Below, piece after piece: positions 5,165 to 6,369 of a stretch of 6,369 nt of DNA. This stretch comes from Actinomycetota bacterium (GTDB lineage: Bacteria; Actinomycetota; Actinomycetes; Streptosporangiales; Streptosporangiaceae), in NCBI GenBank assembly GCA_003161205.1, contig PMOU01000362.1, positions 4,921-11,289 of the forward strand. Reading direction: 5' to 3'. The first letter of the stretch is position 1. Every line of letters starts with the position of its first letter. Under the pieces are notes generated by a model. The model had not been told where the DNA came from and did no database searches. It saw nothing but the letters and a program-made list of their open reading frames with translations. The translations under genes and the position numbers were made by a program.

Positions 5165-6369
5165 ATGCTGCTAAACCGCGACGACTGGTACGAAACCTCA
5201 CGGGACCTGGACTGGACGTTGTCCTACGTTGACCGCGACGAGGCATTCCCCGCGAGCTGGACCGGCGCCGACGGCATTCCGGAGGATGCCTGGCAAGCCT
5301 GGGAGGAGCCGTTCCGGGTCTCCTACCGCGACTACGTCCGCATCCAGCGGGAGAAGGAGTCCGGGGTCAAGGCCGTCAGCAACGCCCTGATCCGGGCCGG
5401 CGTCTACGACAAGCTGGATCCCGCACACGTGGCCGCCTCCCAGCTGCACATGGGGACCACCTGCATGGTCGAGTACATGGCGGTCACCATGCAGAGCCGG
5501 TTCTGCCGCTTCGCGCCGTCCCCGAAGTGGCGCAACCTCGGCGTGTTCGGGATGCTGGATGAGACCAGGCACACCCAGCTCGACATGAGGTTCTCCCACG
5601 ACCTGCTGAAACAGGATCCGCGTTTCGACTGGGCCCAGAAGGCGTTCCACACCAACGAGTGGGGAGTGCTGGCGGTCAAGAACTTCTTCGACGACATCAT
5701 GCTCAGCGCCGACTGCGTCGAGGCGGCTCTGGCCACCAGCCTCACCGTGGAACACGGCTTTACCAACATCCAGTTCGTCGCCCTCGCCGCCGACGCGATG
5801 GCGGCTGGCGACATCAACTGGTCGAACCTGCTCTCCTCGATCCAGACCGACGAGGCCCGCCACGCGCAGCAGGGATTCCCCACCCTCCAGGTGCTGATGG
5901 AGCACGACCCGGAGCGCGCGCAGCGCGCCATGGACGTCGCGTTCTGGCGGTCCACGCGGCTGTTCCAGACGCTGACGGGCCCGGCGATGGACTATTACAC
6001 GCCGGTCGAGCAGCGGAAGATGTCGTTCAAGGAGTTCATGCTGGAGTGGATCGTCAACCACCACGAGCGGATCCTGGAGGACTACGGGCTGAAGAAGCCC
6101 TGGTACTGGGACCAGTTCCTGGTCGCCCTGGAAAACGGGCACCACGCCATGCACATCGGGACCTGGTTCTGGCGACCCACGCTGTTCTGGAAGCCCAATG
6201 CCGGTGTCTCCAAGGCCGAGCGGAAGTGGCTGAACGAGAAGTACCCCAGCTGGGAAGAGAACTGGGGCGTCCTGTGGGACGAGATCATCGCCAACGTCAA
6301 CTCCGGCCATCCCGAGCTCACGTTGCCCGAGACGCTGCCTGCGCTGTGCAACCTGACCCAGCTGCCGCT
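5165..6369 (+). CDS. isoA: IsoA, isoprene monooxygenase hydroxylase alpha subunit (3' truncated)
   Basis: The frame begins MLLNRDDWYE and stays open through the window end: 401 codons plus two bases, about 80% of the usual length near 510. It is the alpha subunit of a soluble diiron monooxygenase of the alkene/aromatic (toluene-4-monooxygenase-like) group. All six iron ligands are present: Glu103 (MVEYMAV), Glu133 and His136 (DETRHTQ), Glu196 (TVEHGFTN), and Glu230 and His233 (TDEARHAQQ). Further family blocks are FHTNEWGVLAVKNFFDDI (161-178), TGPAMDYYTP and LPETLPALCNLTQLP at the end. With subunits encoded by the genes that should follow (isoB-F), it inserts one oxygen atom into isoprene to give the epoxide. 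AAGGA (5152-5156) lies 8 nt before the ATG, and the gap after aldH is 34 bp with no terminator. A related alkene or aromatic substrate is possible from the protein alone; the isoG-J neighbours make isoprene most likely. Confidence 0.92.
   Translation, partial: MLLNRDDWYETSRDLDWTLSYVDRDEAFPASWTGADGIPEDAWQAWEEPFRVSYRDYVRIQREKESGVKAVSNALIRAGVYDKLDPAHVAASQLHMGTTCMVEYMAVTMQSRFCRFAPSPKWRNLGVFGMLDETRHTQLDMRFSHDLLKQDPRFDWAQKAFHTNEWGVLAVKNFFDDIMLSADCVEAALATSLTVEHGFTNIQFVALAADAMAAGDINWSNLLSSIQTDEARHAQQGFPTLQVLMEHDPERAQRAMDVAFWRSTRLFQTLTGPAMDYYTPVEQRKMSFKEFMLEWIVNHHERILEDYGLKKPWYWDQFLVALENGHHAMHIGTWFWRPTLFWKPNAGVSKAERKWLNEKYPSWEENWGVLWDEIIANVNSGHPELTLPETLPALCNLTQLP

Noticed and set aside
5198..6310. Minus-strand open frame (370 codons) antisense to isoA
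   Set aside because: The plus frame is IsoA with all six iron ligands. The minus frame is a GC-driven shadow.

Overview
This GC-rich window carries the upstream part of an isoprene-degradation (iso) gene cluster. The gene set and order match the iso systems described in Rhodococcus sp. AD45 and relatives: isoG, isoH, isoI, isoJ, then the isoprene monooxygenase genes beginning with isoA. The strong G/C bias at third codon positions and the wording of the proteins suggest a high-GC actinobacterium. I cannot name the genus from sequence alone, and high-GC proteobacteria with iso clusters cannot be strictly excluded.

Layout: positions 1-59 hold the first 19 codons of a divergent, unidentified minus-strand gene. 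Positions 60-186 are an AT-rich divergent intergenic region with a TTGACA -35 box, a 13-bp palindrome inside the -35/-10 spacer, and a separate 8-bp inverted repeat upstream. A tight plus-strand run follows: isoG (family III CoA-transferase, 187-1428), isoH (short-chain dehydrogenase, 1447-2139), isoI (glutathione S-transferase, 2170-2884, broken by one extra C near 2329-2332), isoJ (second glutathione S-transferase, 2915-3688), an aldehyde dehydrogenase (3685-5130), and isoA (diiron monooxygenase alpha subunit, from 5165 and running off the window end). Gaps are 30 bp or less up to aldH, isoJ and aldH overlap by ATGA, and 34 bp separate aldH from isoA. No terminator is visible, so a single operon is likely.

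How the genes work together (from the known pathway): the IsoABCDEF monooxygenase epoxidises isoprene, and IsoI opens the epoxide with glutathione. IsoH oxidises the resulting alcohol, through the aldehyde, to 2-glutathionyl-2-methyl-3-butenoate. IsoG, IsoJ and the aldehyde dehydrogenase are thought to act on or after this acid, or on reactive aldehydes; their exact steps are unsettled. The remaining monooxygenase genes (isoB-F) should lie beyond the right edge.

This is a known type of system, not a new one. The points worth a second look are the isoI frameshift, the promoter/operator architecture, the active-site substitutions in IsoA, the placement of aldH between isoJ and isoA, the tail on IsoJ, and the divergent gene at the left edge.
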